A DNA stretch of 29,831 bases from an uncultured Oscillospiraceae bacterium. Lineage in GTDB: Bacteria > Bacillota > Clostridia > Oscillospirales > Ruminococcaceae. The notes under the pieces were generated by a model. That model was not told the DNA's origin, searched no databases, and was given only the letters and a program-made list of their open reading frames with translations. Numbering within the stretch: position 1 is the stretch's first letter; each line of letters opens with the position of its first letter. This document shows, piece by piece, positions 22,702 to 29,831 of this stretch. Location: NCBI GenBank assembly GCA_910578255.1, contig CAJTQM010000006.1, positions 288 to 30,118 on the forward strand, read 5' to 3'. The position numbers were made by a program, and so were the translations under genes.

Positions 22702-23469
22702 ATGTTAGAGCAGACGTCCCAGAAAGACAATCAGCTGATTTTTGGCAGAAATGCCGTCTTAGAGGCGATTCGGGCCGGTACGGCGGTGGATAAAATTTTC
22801 GTGGCACCGACAGAGCGAAAGGGAAGCCTTGGAAAGATTATCGCGATGGCAAAACAGGCGGGCATCCCGGTCAAAGACGTGACCGCCCAGAAGCTGGACG
22901 CCATGACCGGCAATCAGGTACATCAGGGCGTTGCGGCGGCGATTGCGGCCGCTGCCTACGCCAGCATGGAAGAGGTTTGGGCGATGGCCCGCGAAAAAGG
23001 TGAGAAGCTTTTTTTGATTGTGGCGGACGAGATTGAGGATCCGCACAATCTGGGCGCTTTAATCCGAACGGCCGAATGCTGCGGCGCCCATGGAATCGTC
23101 GTGCCCAAGCGCCGCAGTGCGGGACTTTCCCCAACGGTGTATAAAAGTTCCGCCGGCGCGGTGAGTCATTTTCCGGTGGTGCGCGTATCCAACCTTGTGT
23201 CTTTTGTGGACGAAATGAAAAAAGAGGGCGTTTGGTTTTACTGCGCCGATATGGACGGACAGACCTGGTGCCAGACGGATTTCGGCGGTCATGTAGCGCT
23301 GGTAGTCGGCTCGGAGGGAAACGGTGTAGGCCGCCTGATCAAAGAGAAATGCGACTTTACCGTTTCGTTGCCGATGAAAGGCCGGATTAACTCCCTCAAC
23401 GCCTCGGTAGCAGGCGGTGTATTGATGTATGAAATCGCAAGACAGCGCCTTGCCATCCAAGCGAGATAG
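22702..23469 (+). CDS. rlmB: 23S rRNA (guanosine-2'-O-)-methyltransferase RlmB (TrmH/SpoU family)
   Basis: A 255-residue SPOUT methyltransferase that methylates the ribose of a conserved 23S rRNA guanosine (G2251 in E. coli) using S-adenosylmethionine. The N-terminal substrate-binding domain begins LIFGRNAVLEAIRAG. The trefoil-knot domain shows the three SpoU motifs: EDPHNLGALIRTAE (about residues 114-127), LVVGSEGNGV (about 204-213) and SLPMKGRINSLNASVAGGVLMYE (about 225-247). ATG 22702 follows GGAGGG; an in-frame TTG at 22678 is less likely. Only 12 bases separate it from the next gene, suggesting co-transcription. Confidence 0.93.
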   Translation: MLEQTSQKDNQLIFGRNAVLEAIRAGTAVDKIFVAPTERKGSLGKIIAMAKQAGIPVKDVTAQKLDAMTGNQVHQGVAAAIAAAAYASMEEVWAMAREKGEKLFLIVADEIEDPHNLGALIRTAECCGAHGIVVPKRRSAGLSPTVYKSSAGAVSHFPVVRVSNLVSFVDEMKKEGVWFYCADMDGQTWCQTDFGGHVALVVGSEGNGVGRLIKEKCDFTVSLPMKGRINSLNASVAGGVLMYEIARQRLAIQAR

Positions 23470-23481
23470 GGGGGATTTTAC

Positions 23482-25836
23482 ATGCCGAATTCTTATGATT
23501 TAGACGATATTTTAGATGAAATCAAGCGAAAAAAGACAGAGAAGTCTGCGACGGATGAAATGACCCAACCGGCAAAGCCCACAGCGTGGGACAGGGTGGA
23601 GCCGCAGGCCCCCGCCGCGCCGGAACCGCAGCAGGCCGGTTCGCCTTTAGAAGGGCTTTCGGATTTTTTTGGCAGCAATGCCAAATTCGATATCGGCGCC
23701 CAGGATAAAAAAGCGGGGAAGGCGGCTGCAAGGCGCGCCGCCCCACAGCGGGAGGAGCGGGAAGAATCGAAGGCCTCGCCGGCAGTCAGGGAAGAACCTG
23801 CGCAGGAAAAGCCGCCGGAAAAAGAGGTGCGCTCTCGCCCGGTGGTGGATTTTAACTGGGAAAAATGGCAGGAGGAAGAGCCTCCCCGGCAGCCAAACTT
23901 AGAAAAAACACAGCTGAACATCCCCCTTTATACTGTCCGGGAGCCGGAGGAGGAGTACGAGGAGGATCTGAGCAAGACCCAAGGGATCCCCTCTCCCAAG
24001 GCGGCGGAGCACTTTGATTTTGAAAGCCTTCAGCGCTCTTTGCGCGAGCAGGAGGAGCAGGAGACCGGCTCCGTTTCTGCGCAGGAGGAGGAAAACGGCG
24101 AGGAGATCGACGATTTTCGCACCCCGGCGGACGCGGCGCCCATCCGACACGATCTGCGCACTTCCTTGTTTTCTATTCAGGTCCGCCTGGGCGTTGTAGC
24201 GGTATTGTTTGTGGGCGTTTTGTATCTGGCTTTGGCCCAGGCGGCAGAACTTCCGCTGCCCGCTTTTATGGCGCTGGAAAGCCAGCCGCGCATTTACATC
24301 ATTGTAAACCTGGTGTTGGTTATCCTGTCGGCGCTGGTCTGCAATACAACGGTAGGCGGGGGACTTGCCTCCCTTTTGACTCTGCATGCGGACAGTGATT
24401 CCTTGGCAGCTCTGGCGGTGATTTCCACCATTTTGCAGGGTGTTGCGGTGGCGGCATTCCCCCAACAGCTGCTGGAACGGCAAATGGGACTTTTCTTTGT
24501 AGCGGCGGTGTTCGGACTTTTGTGCAACGTATGGGGAAAGAAAATGATCCTTTCCCGGATTGAGGGAAACTTTAGAGTTGTCTCCTCAGAACGGCCAAAA
24601 ACGGCGGCGCTATATTTAAAGAACAGGGAACTGGCCCGGGAATTCAGTCGCGGTATGGACTTAAATCCCCCCAATCTGGCCTATGCCGGCAAAACCGGCT
24701 TTTTAACGAGATTTCTGGAACTTTCCTATGAGCCGGACACAAGCGAGGGGCTGTTTCGGATCATCGCACCGGCAGTCGCCCTTTGCAGTCTGGCGGTGGG
24801 CGGGGTAAGTTTTTATCTGACCCGCGACGTTTTTACCGCCCTGACGTCCTTCAGCGCAGTGGTCTGTGTGGCCTCGCCGATTACGGCGACCCTTTACGCC
24901 AACTATCCGCTGCTGCGCGCCCAGCGCTCCCTTTTAAAAGAAGGCGCGCAGCTGACCGGGTTTGACGCGGTGGATGTTTTTAGCACCGTAAACGGCGTAA
25001 CGGTGGACGCAAGCGAACTTTTTCCCAACGACAATGTGCTTTTGCATAATATTAAAATGTTTGAGAAGCGCCGGATCGACGAAGCGATTCTGGATGCCTC
25101 CAGCGCTCTTTGCTCCTTCGACGGCACCATCAAAAACGTGTTCATGAAGATCATCCAGGGAAAAATGGAGATTTTAAAAAACGTTGAGAATCTGGTCTAC
25201 GAAGAGGGAATGGGCCTTTCTGCCTGGGTCGACGGCAAACGAGTTCTCATTGGAAACGGCGCGCTGATGCGCCATCATGAAATCTACACCCCCTCTGCGG
25301 ATTACGAGGCCAAATACCGCGCCGGCGGCCGGGACTTAATTTATCTTTCCAATTCGGGGGAATTGACCGCCATGTTCGTCATCAGCTACCGGCCGGATCC
25401 CCAGATCGCGCAGGCGTTGTATGAGTTGGAGAAAAAGGGAATCGGCCTGATCGTCCGCTCCACCGACCCGAACCTGACGGCGGAAAAAATCGCGCAGGTG
25501 TACGATCTGCCGGAAGAAATGATCCATGTGATCCCGGCGAAGCTGCACGGTGATTTTGATATTCTCACCGGCAGGAAGGATACCGCCCCGTCCGGCCTTT
25601 CCTTTACCGGCGGGGTACAGTCGTTTTTCCATGGGGTGACCGCCGCGATTTCGGTAAAAAGCGCCGTCTCATTGGCGATGATCCTCCAGATCGTGGGGAT
25701 TTTGCTGGGCTATGGGATTATGAGCGTATTTACCCTGCTGGGCAATATGCAAAACGCCAACGGGCTGGCGGTTGTGGCCTTCCAGCTTTTGTGGGGCGCG
25801 GGAACCATGCTGTTTTCTAATTTGCGCAGGATTTGA
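23482..25836 (+). CDS. P1B-type ATPase-like membrane protein lacking the catalytic aspartate (pseudoenzyme)
   Basis: A 784-residue membrane protein. Residues 1-230 are hydrophilic and low-complexity (Pro/Glu/Ala/Gln), probably disordered cytoplasmic tail. Four hydrophobic segments follow at about 235-350 and two more at about 422-470, the second carrying CVASP (462-466) where P1B ATPases have CPC. The next stretch, LLKEGAQLTGFDAVDVF, aligns with the lead-in to DKTGT, but the motif itself reads STVNGVT from Ser501, so the phosphorylated Asp is absent. The nucleotide-domain signature LIGNGALM (about 589-596) and a remnant of TGDN (STDPN, 660-664) remain; GDGxND is missing. Two final helices lie at about 725-780. 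It cannot work as an ion pump by the usual cycle. A GGGGGG site precedes ATG 23482. Its role is unknown; a scaffold or regulator is possible. Confidence 0.75.
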   Translation: MPNSYDLDDILDEIKRKKTEKSATDEMTQPAKPTAWDRVEPQAPAAPEPQQAGSPLEGLSDFFGSNAKFDIGAQDKKAGKAAARRAAPQREEREESKASPAVREEPAQEKPPEKEVRSRPVVDFNWEKWQEEEPPRQPNLEKTQLNIPLYTVREPEEEYEEDLSKTQGIPSPKAAEHFDFESLQRSLREQEEQETGSVSAQEEENGEEIDDFRTPADAAPIRHDLRTSLFSIQVRLGVVAVLFVGVLYLALAQAAELPLPAFMALESQPRIYIIVNLVLVILSALVCNTTVGGGLASLLTLHADSDSLAALAVISTILQGVAVAAFPQQLLERQMGLFFVAAVFGLLCNVWGKKMILSRIEGNFRVVSSERPKTAALYLKNRELAREFSRGMDLNPPNLAYAGKTGFLTRFLELSYEPDTSEGLFRIIAPAVALCSLAVGGVSFYLTRDVFTALTSFSAVVCVASPITATLYANYPLLRAQRSLLKEGAQLTGFDAVDVFSTVNGVTVDASELFPNDNVLLHNIKMFEKRRIDEAILDASSALCSFDGTIKNVFMKIIQGKMEILKNVENLVYEEGMGLSAWVDGKRVLIGNGALMRHHEIYTPSADYEAKYRAGGRDLIYLSNSGELTAMFVISYRPDPQIAQALYELEKKGIGLIVRSTDPNLTAEKIAQVYDLPEEMIHVIPAKLHGDFDILTGRKDTAPSGLSFTGGVQSFFHGVTAAISVKSAVSLAMILQIVGILLGYGIMSVFTLLGNMQNANGLAVVAFQLLWGAGTMLFSNLRRI

Positions 25837-25852
25837 AAACCGGGCGTTGGCG

Positions 25853-25887
25853 AAAAAAGGCATCCGTTTTTTGCGGGTGCCTTTTTT
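25853..25887 (+). terminator. Rho-independent terminator after the P-type-like gene
   Basis: 14-bp stem (25853-25866 with 25874-25887, one GT pair), A6 and T6 flanks, seven-base loop. Confidence 0.9.
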
Positions 25888-25927
25888 ACGGGAGAACCTC
25901 TTGTTTGGAAAAGTTCTGCAAAAAGTG

Positions 25928-25956
25928 TTGACTTTTTTCGGATATCTCTATATGAT
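25928..25956 (+). promoter_or_regulatory. Promoter of the chromate-transporter operon
   Basis: TTGACT (25928-25933), 17-base spacer, TATGAT (25951-25956). Confidence 0.8.
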
Positions 25957-25963
25957 AGCGGTA

Positions 25964-26017
25964 GAATCGATATGAGTTAGTTATAATCTGTATCGATTCC
26001 ATATTCAAAAAATATGG
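25964..26017 (+). promoter_or_regulatory. Two successive dyads in the chromate-transporter leader
   Basis: GAATCGATA (25964-25972) and TATCGATTC (25991-25999) are perfect 9-bp arms with an 18-base spacer starting at the predicted transcription start. CCATATT/AATATGG (25999-26005, 26011-26017) follows directly and ends four bases before the ribosome site. These are candidate operators for the LysR protein or an RNA structure. Confidence 0.5.
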
Positions 26018-26035
26018 ATTGGAGGAATTTTCAGA

Positions 26036-26581
26036 ATGAAAGAACTGCTGGATTTATTCTGGACCTTCGCCCGTATCGGCGGCCTGACCTTTGGCGGCGG
26101 CTACGCCATGCTGCCGATTTTGCAGCGCGAGGTAGTGGAAAAGCGCCGGTGGGTGACCGACGAGGAGTTGATGGATTATTACGCCATCGGCCAGTGTACG
26201 CCGGGGGTCATCGCGGTGAATACGGCCACCTTTGTGGGGCAGAAGACCAAGGGGCTTGCCGGCGGAATCGTGGCCACACTGGGGGTGGTGTTCCCTTCGC
26301 TGGTGATCATCACGGTGATCGCAGGGTTTATCCAAAATTTTGCGGATCTGGAGATTGTGAAAAACGCCTTCGCGGGAATTCGCGTCTGCGTTTGCGTACT
26401 GATTGTCAACGCGGTAATAAAGCTTTTAAAAAGCTCGGTGGTGGATAAAGAGACGCTGGTGATCTACGCGGCCGTATCGGTCGGCGCGATTTTAACAAGC
26501 GTTTCGCCGATTGTTTTTGTCCTGCTGGCGGGTGTCGCCGGGATTCTGCTGCAAAAGTGGAAGGGGAGGGCTTCGAAATGA
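26036..26581 (+). CDS. Chromate transporter family protein, half-size subunit 1
   Basis: A 181-residue membrane protein of the CHR family, which moves chromate or related oxyanions. It is a single CHR domain, so a partner is needed; full ChrA proteins have two such halves fused. The signature is visible: FARIGGLTFGGGYAMLPILQREVVE (about residues 11-35) and YAIGQCTPGVIAVNTATFVGQ (about 49-69), with around six helices in total. ATG 26036 follows GGAGGA. The stop overlaps the start of subunit 2 (ATGA). The true substrate in this anaerobe may not be chromate. Confidence 0.88.
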   Translation: MKELLDLFWTFARIGGLTFGGGYAMLPILQREVVEKRRWVTDEELMDYYAIGQCTPGVIAVNTATFVGQKTKGLAGGIVATLGVVFPSLVIITVIAGFIQNFADLEIVKNAFAGIRVCVCVLIVNAVIKLLKSSVVDKETLVIYAAVSVGAILTSVSPIVFVLLAGVAGILLQKWKGRASK

Positions 26582-27159
26582 TCTATCTGCGGCTGTTTTA
26601 TGAGTTTTTTAAAGTCGGACTGTTTTCCATTGGCGGCGGCCTGGCCACCTTGCCGTTTTTGTACCATATTTCCGATACAACCGGTTGGTTTACCCATAGC
26701 CAGCTGGCGGATATGGTGGCCATTTCCGAATCAACGCCCGGACCCATCGGGGTAAATATGGCCACCTATGTGGGCTTTACCACCAGCGGCGTTTTGGGTG
26801 CGGTGGTCGCGACAATTGGGCTTATTACCCCATCGGTTATCGTGATTTTAATCATCGCGGGCTTTTTAAAGGTCTTTCGGGATAACCAGTATGTCAAGGG
26901 CGCGTTTTACGGCCTTCGTCCCGCCTCTACCGGTCTGATCACGGCGGCAGGCTTTTCGGTGATTCTCATTTCTTTGTTTCAGCTGGATCTGTACCATGCC
27001 ACCGGCTCGGTCTGGGATTTGTTTAACTGGAAGGGAATTTTGCTGGCCATAGTCATCTTCGCGCTGACCCGGGTCTTTAAAAAGCTGCATCCGGCAGTGT
27101 TTATTCTCGCCTGCGCCGTGGTGGGGATCGTCTTTGGTTTTGCCGGAGGGACTGTATGA
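26578..27159 (+). CDS. Chromate transporter family protein, half-size subunit 2
   Basis: A 193-residue second CHR half. FKVGLFSIGGGLATLPFLYHIS (about residues 10-31) and VAISESTPGPIGVNMATYVG (about 46-65) correspond to the motifs of subunit 1, in the inverted-topology arrangement expected for a paired half-transporter. ATG 26578 overlaps the preceding TGA; the in-frame start at 26557 lacks a ribosome site, whereas GGGGAGGG sits before 26578. The stop overlaps the LysR start codon. The two proteins very probably form one heterodimeric transporter. Confidence 0.88.
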   Translation: MIYLRLFYEFFKVGLFSIGGGLATLPFLYHISDTTGWFTHSQLADMVAISESTPGPIGVNMATYVGFTTSGVLGAVVATIGLITPSVIVILIIAGFLKVFRDNQYVKGAFYGLRPASTGLITAAGFSVILISLFQLDLYHATGSVWDLFNWKGILLAIVIFALTRVFKKLHPAVFILACAVVGIVFGFAGGTV

Positions 27160-28025
27160 ACATCCGGCAGCTGCAATACTTTTTGGCCATTGCCGAAAGC
27201 GGCACGATTACGGCAGCGGCCAAAAAGCTTGGCATTTCTCAGCCTCCGTTAAGCGCGCAGATGAAGCTTTTAGAAGAGGAGTTAGGTGTTACGCTGCTGG
27301 AGCGGGGGGCCCGCCGGGTGCGGATTACCGACGCGGGCAGGATGTTGTACCGGCGGGCCGCCATTGTGGAATTGACCGATCTTACCTATCAGGAGTTGGC
27401 GGATTTTCGGGCGGGAACCTGCGGCGTATTGCGTTTAGGTACGGTATCCTCTTGCAGCATCGGGCTTTTAAAAAGCAAGATCGCGGCTTTTCGGGACCAA
27501 TTTCCCCATGTGCGCTTTGAAATCTGTGAGGGGAATACGTTGGAGTTGGCCGACCAGATCCGCAGCGGCGCCATTGATTTGGCTGTGGTCCGGGCGCCAT
27601 TTCGTTCAGAGGAATTTTCCTGCGTGTTTTTGGAGGAAGAGCCGATGTTCGCGGTGGGGGTCGAAGCGTATTTTTCCGGTTCCTGTGAAGATTGCGTAGA
27701 TCTGACCGGCTTGGATAGACTACCGCTGATCTGTTACCGGCGCTGGGAGCCGCTGATCCGGGCGACGTTTGAAGAAGAGGGGATTGTCCCCAACATATAT
27801 TGCTTGAACGACGACGCACGAACCTCCTTAATGTGGGCAGCGGCTGGACTTGGCGTTGCCATCGTCCCCCGGTCGATCTGTTCGGTTTTTGCCCAGGACG
27901 GCATTGTGTATAAAGAACTGCGGGAAAAGAGTCTGTATACCCGGGTGGCCGCAATCCGCAAAAAAGACGGCTACTGTTCGCCGTTCATGGAGGCGTTTTT
28001 GCAGATTTTCGCTCAGCGGGATTAA
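27156..28025 (+). CDS. LysR-type transcriptional regulator of the chromate-transporter operon
   Basis: A 289-residue LysR protein. The N-terminal winged helix-turn-helix is complete (MNIRQLQYFLAIAESGTITAAAKKLGISQPPLSAQMKLLEEELG, residues 1-44), followed by a linker helix and a periplasmic-binding-type effector domain (about 90-289). The ATG overlaps the stop of the second transporter subunit, so it is translated with the transporters and probably regulates the same promoter; the dyads at 25964-26017 are candidate sites. The effector cannot be read from sequence; an oxyanion or a sulfur metabolite would fit known LysR partners of CHR genes. Confidence 0.9.
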   Translation: MNIRQLQYFLAIAESGTITAAAKKLGISQPPLSAQMKLLEEELGVTLLERGARRVRITDAGRMLYRRAAIVELTDLTYQELADFRAGTCGVLRLGTVSSCSIGLLKSKIAAFRDQFPHVRFEICEGNTLELADQIRSGAIDLAVVRAPFRSEEFSCVFLEEEPMFAVGVEAYFSGSCEDCVDLTGLDRLPLICYRRWEPLIRATFEEEGIVPNIYCLNDDARTSLMWAAAGLGVAIVPRSICSVFAQDGIVYKELREKSLYTRVAAIRKKDGYCSPFMEAFLQIFAQRD

Positions 28026-28052
28026 GGCTTTTTGCCGGCGGTAAAACAACAT

Positions 28053-28097
28053 AAAAATAAAAGGGCCGGCTATCATAAGCCAGGCCCTTTTATTTTT
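28053..28097. terminator. Bidirectional terminator between lysR and the MATE gene
   Basis: Perfect 15-bp arms AAAAATAAAAGGGCC (28053-28067) and GGCCCTTTTATTTTT (28083-28097). The flanks suit both convergent genes; an inner GGC/GCC pair extends the stem with one bulge. Confidence 0.9.
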
Positions 28098-28104
28098 ATG
28101 CGGA

Positions 28105-29493
28105 TTACTGCTCCGGCTGCGGATCAGCCGGGGAGTGGACAACCGTTTTGGAGCGCCAGTTCCCCTTAAAGTAATAGATGCTGATCAAGCAGCAATTGAC
28201 GATCATAGCGCTGGCCATAGCCGCGAAAAGCCCCATATAATTGTGCGGCAAAACCGCGAAAAAGTATGCCACCGGGATCCGGACCAGCAGTCCGCACAAA
28301 GAGGTGATCATTGGGGCGACCGAGGCGCCGGCGCCGCGCATCGCACCGCTGACCACCGAACCGATCCCCATAATGGTGTAGACGAAGGCCAAAAAGCGCA
28401 GTCCGTTCATCGCCATTTCAATGACCTGCGCATTGCTGGTAAATGCCCGGATCAAATAATGGCCGAAGGCTAAGAACAAAACACCCATGACAAGGCCAAT
28501 TCCGGTGACCATGAGGGTTGCGGCGTGAATGCCTTTTTTGGTGCGGTCCAGCTTTTTTGCACCCATATTCTGCCCGACAAAGGTTGCGATGGCGCTGCCA
28601 AGACCCATCATGGGCATAACCGCGAAGCCGTCGACTTTCATAATGATGCTGTTGGCGGCGATAAAGTCGGAGCCGAAGCCGTTGGAAAAGGATTGGACGA
28701 TCATCATGCCGGCGGAAAAAGCCATCTCCTGAATACCGGAAGGCAGTCCCAGGCGCAGGATGTGCATAAGACTTTCTTTATGGATCCCCAAATGGCCAAA
28801 CTGGATGCGGGCGGCATATCCGCCGAAATGGATCCGCAGCAGTACCAGCACGGCAGAGGAGCATTGGGAAAGAAGAGTCGCCCAAGCAACGCCAGCCACG
28901 CCCATATCTAAAAAGATCACAAACAAAAGGTCCAGAATGACGTTCATCACCGAACAGAAGATTAAAAACAACAGCGGCCAGCGGGAGTCTCCCATGCCAC
29001 GCAAAATGCCGCTGCCCATATTGTAGACAAGATTGCCGACGGTGGCGAAAAAGATAATGGACAGATAGGTGGCGGAATCGTCCAGAATATTGGCCGGCGT
29101 CCGCATCAGTACGAGAATGCCGCGGCTTAACAGCACCCCCAGCACCGTGATGGCGGCGCCCAGGATCAGCGTAAGCGTAAAAGAGGTGTTGACCGCGTCC
29201 TGCAGCTGCTCTTGCCGTTTTGCGCCGAAACACTGGGCGATCAGGATGCCGGCGCCCATAGACAGGCCGAAGAACAAAGCGTTAAAGCACATCATAACCG
29301 AAAAGCAAACGCCTACGGCGGCCAGCGCGTCCGAGCCGACAAAGTTGCCCACAACCACCGAATCGGCCACGTTGTAAAGCTGATTTACGATGTTGCCCGC
29401 GATTAAGGGCAGGGCAAAAAGCGTCAGCTTGGACACGATGCCGCCCTCGGTCAGATCTCCTTTCCGGATCGACGAATTTTTTGATTCTGCCAT
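28105..29493 (-). CDS. MATE family efflux transporter
   Basis: A 462-residue multidrug and toxic-compound extrusion protein with about twelve membrane helices, exporting organic compounds in exchange for sodium or protons. The typical opening GDLTEGGIVSKLTLFALPLIAGNIVNQLYNVADSVVVGNFVG (about residues 12-53) is present, and the matching second-half segment LRLGLPSGIQEMAFSAGMMIVQSFSNGFG (about 246-274) marks the internal repeat. It belongs to the DinF/NorM-like branch common in Clostridia. ATG 29493 follows AAAGGAAG. Its promoter at 29536-29563 overlaps TTCAA/TTGAA repeats that look like an operator. The substrate is unknown. Confidence 0.94.
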   Translation of the reverse strand: MAESKNSSIRKGDLTEGGIVSKLTLFALPLIAGNIVNQLYNVADSVVVGNFVGSDALAAVGVCFSVMMCFNALFFGLSMGAGILIAQCFGAKRQEQLQDAVNTSFTLTLILGAAITVLGVLLSRGILVLMRTPANILDDSATYLSIIFFATVGNLVYNMGSGILRGMGDSRWPLLFLIFCSVMNVILDLLFVIFLDMGVAGVAWATLLSQCSSAVLVLLRIHFGGYAARIQFGHLGIHKESLMHILRLGLPSGIQEMAFSAGMMIVQSFSNGFGSDFIAANSIIMKVDGFAVMPMMGLGSAIATFVGQNMGAKKLDRTKKGIHAATLMVTGIGLVMGVLFLAFGHYLIRAFTSNAQVIEMAMNGLRFLAFVYTIMGIGSVVSGAMRGAGASVAPMITSLCGLLVRIPVAYFFAVLPHNYMGLFAAMASAMIVNCCLISIYYFKGNWRSKTVVHSPADPQPEQ

Positions 29494-29508
29494 TGAAAAC
29501 TTCTTCCT

Positions 29509-29563
29509 TTCAATTTCAAATAGTTGAACATTTCAATTTTAGCAAAAGAAAATAAAATGTCAA
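29509..29563 (-). promoter_or_regulatory. MATE promoter with TTCAA/TTGAA operator-like repeats
   Basis: On the minus strand TTGACA (29563-29558), 16-base spacer, TAAAAT (29541-29536). Read on the plus strand, TTCAA at 29509, 29515 and 29532 and TTGAA at 29524 form overlapping inverted repeats (TTGAA-CAT-TTCAA and TTCAA-ATAG-TTGAA) just downstream of and touching the -10 element. This resembles a MarR-type operator. Confidence 0.6.
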
Positions 29564-29596
29564 CAAGAAAGGAAAAAGCGAATTTTTGTGCCGAAA

Positions 29597-29651
29597 AAAA
29601 CAATCCCAAAGACAAAACGCGGCCCGATAAGGGGCTTTCCTGTCTTTGGGA
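29597..29651 (-). terminator. Terminator for the minus-strand gene at the right edge
   Basis: TCCCAAAGACA (29604-29614) pairs with TGTCTTTGGGA (29641-29651); an inner GCCC/GGGG stem lies in the loop. On the minus strand it is followed by a T7 run (29600-29594). Confidence 0.8.
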
Positions 29652-29669
29652 ATATCGGTATGTAAAGGG

Positions 29670-29828
29670 TTAGTTTTCCGCTTCGTCAAATCTGGTTTCA
29701 ATTGTTTTTTTGCAGCAGGCGGGGGAATAGCGCCAATGGGTAAGGGGGCTTTCCTCCACAAAATAGCGAAAGGGAGGGGCCGGGTAGGGGGCGTCAAAGG
29801 CGTCGACCAGAATCAATTTTACCTTCAT
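29670..29828 (-). CDS. Small or partial hypothetical protein at the window edge
   Basis: A minus-strand frame of 52 residues from ATG 29828 to TAA at 29672-29670. It reads MKVKLILVDAFDAPYPAPPF, then RYFVEESPLTHWRYSPACC and a charged end. The frame is still open at the window edge (the preceding codon is AAG), so it may be the 3' end of a longer gene. It is supported by the strong terminator just after its stop codon. I do not recognise a family, and no ribosome site can be checked because only three bases of upstream sequence are available. Confidence 0.45.
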   Translation of the reverse strand: MKVKLILVDAFDAPYPAPPFRYFVEESPLTHWRYSPACCKKTIETRFDEAEN

Positions 29829-29831
29829 CTT

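Noticed and set aside
29516..29797. 93-codon minus-strand frame at the right edge
   Set aside because: It crosses the terminator at 29597-29651 and the MATE promoter and has no recognisable product; the overlapping frame 29670-29828 fits the terminator better.
1..29831. tRNA genes, CRISPR arrays, insertion sequences or prophage genes
   Set aside because: No cloverleaf-type TTCGA arms, no regularly spaced repeats and no transposase or integrase motifs were seen in any frame.

Overview
The window reads as chromosomal DNA from an endospore-forming, moderately GC-rich Clostridia member (Firmicutes), probably from the gut-associated Oscillospirales/Ruminococcaceae. The evidence is a full-length spoIIE with a promoter of the Spo0A-controlled type, a DUF6062-type protein, a flagellin lysine-N-methylase-like gene, strong AGGAGG ribosome sites and A-tract/T-tract terminators. 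The genus cannot be fixed from sequence reading alone. I found no tRNA, rRNA, CRISPR array, insertion sequence or phage gene.

Layout. (1) 1-4.8 kb: two paralogous SIS-domain sugar-phosphate deglycases of the FrlB/FraB type flank a flavodoxin-fold reductase and a small MazG-like protein. They are followed by a PNPOx-fold flavoprotein, a thioredoxin-fold peroxiredoxin-like protein and a GNAT acetyltransferase. (2) 5.4-10.1 kb: a tight three-gene exopolysaccharide operon (initiating phosphoglycosyltransferase, Wzy/ligase-type membrane protein, GT4 glycosyltransferase). (3) 10.1-13.2 kb: a BlaI-type repressor and an M56 (BlaR1-type) membrane metalloprotease whose outer part is a GLUG-repeat domain instead of a penicillin-binding domain. 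(4) 13.2-16.2 kb, minus strand: flagellin N-methylase-like gene and gltX. (5) 16.2-20.8 kb: spoIIE, divergent from gltX, then a tandem GNAT protein convergent with an OGG1-type DNA glycosylase. (6) 21-25.8 kb: DUF6062-like Cys/His protein, a small membrane protein preceded by a cluster of DnaA-box-like 9-mers, rlmB, and a large membrane protein that looks like a catalytically dead P1B-type ATPase. (7) 26-28 kb: two half-size chromate transporter genes and a LysR regulator. (8) 28.1-29.8 kb, minus strand: a MATE exporter and a small or partial ORF at the window edge.

How the genes work together. The clearest functional units are the exopolysaccharide operon, the repressor/protease signalling pair with its own operator, and the chrA-type pair with its LysR gene. 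The most unusual items are the M56-GLUG sensor with an internal lipobox, the P-type ATPase-like pseudoenzyme, the DnaA-box-like cluster far from any obvious origin gene, and the deglycase pair sharing an identical translation-initiation block. Most other genes are ordinary housekeeping or accessory functions.
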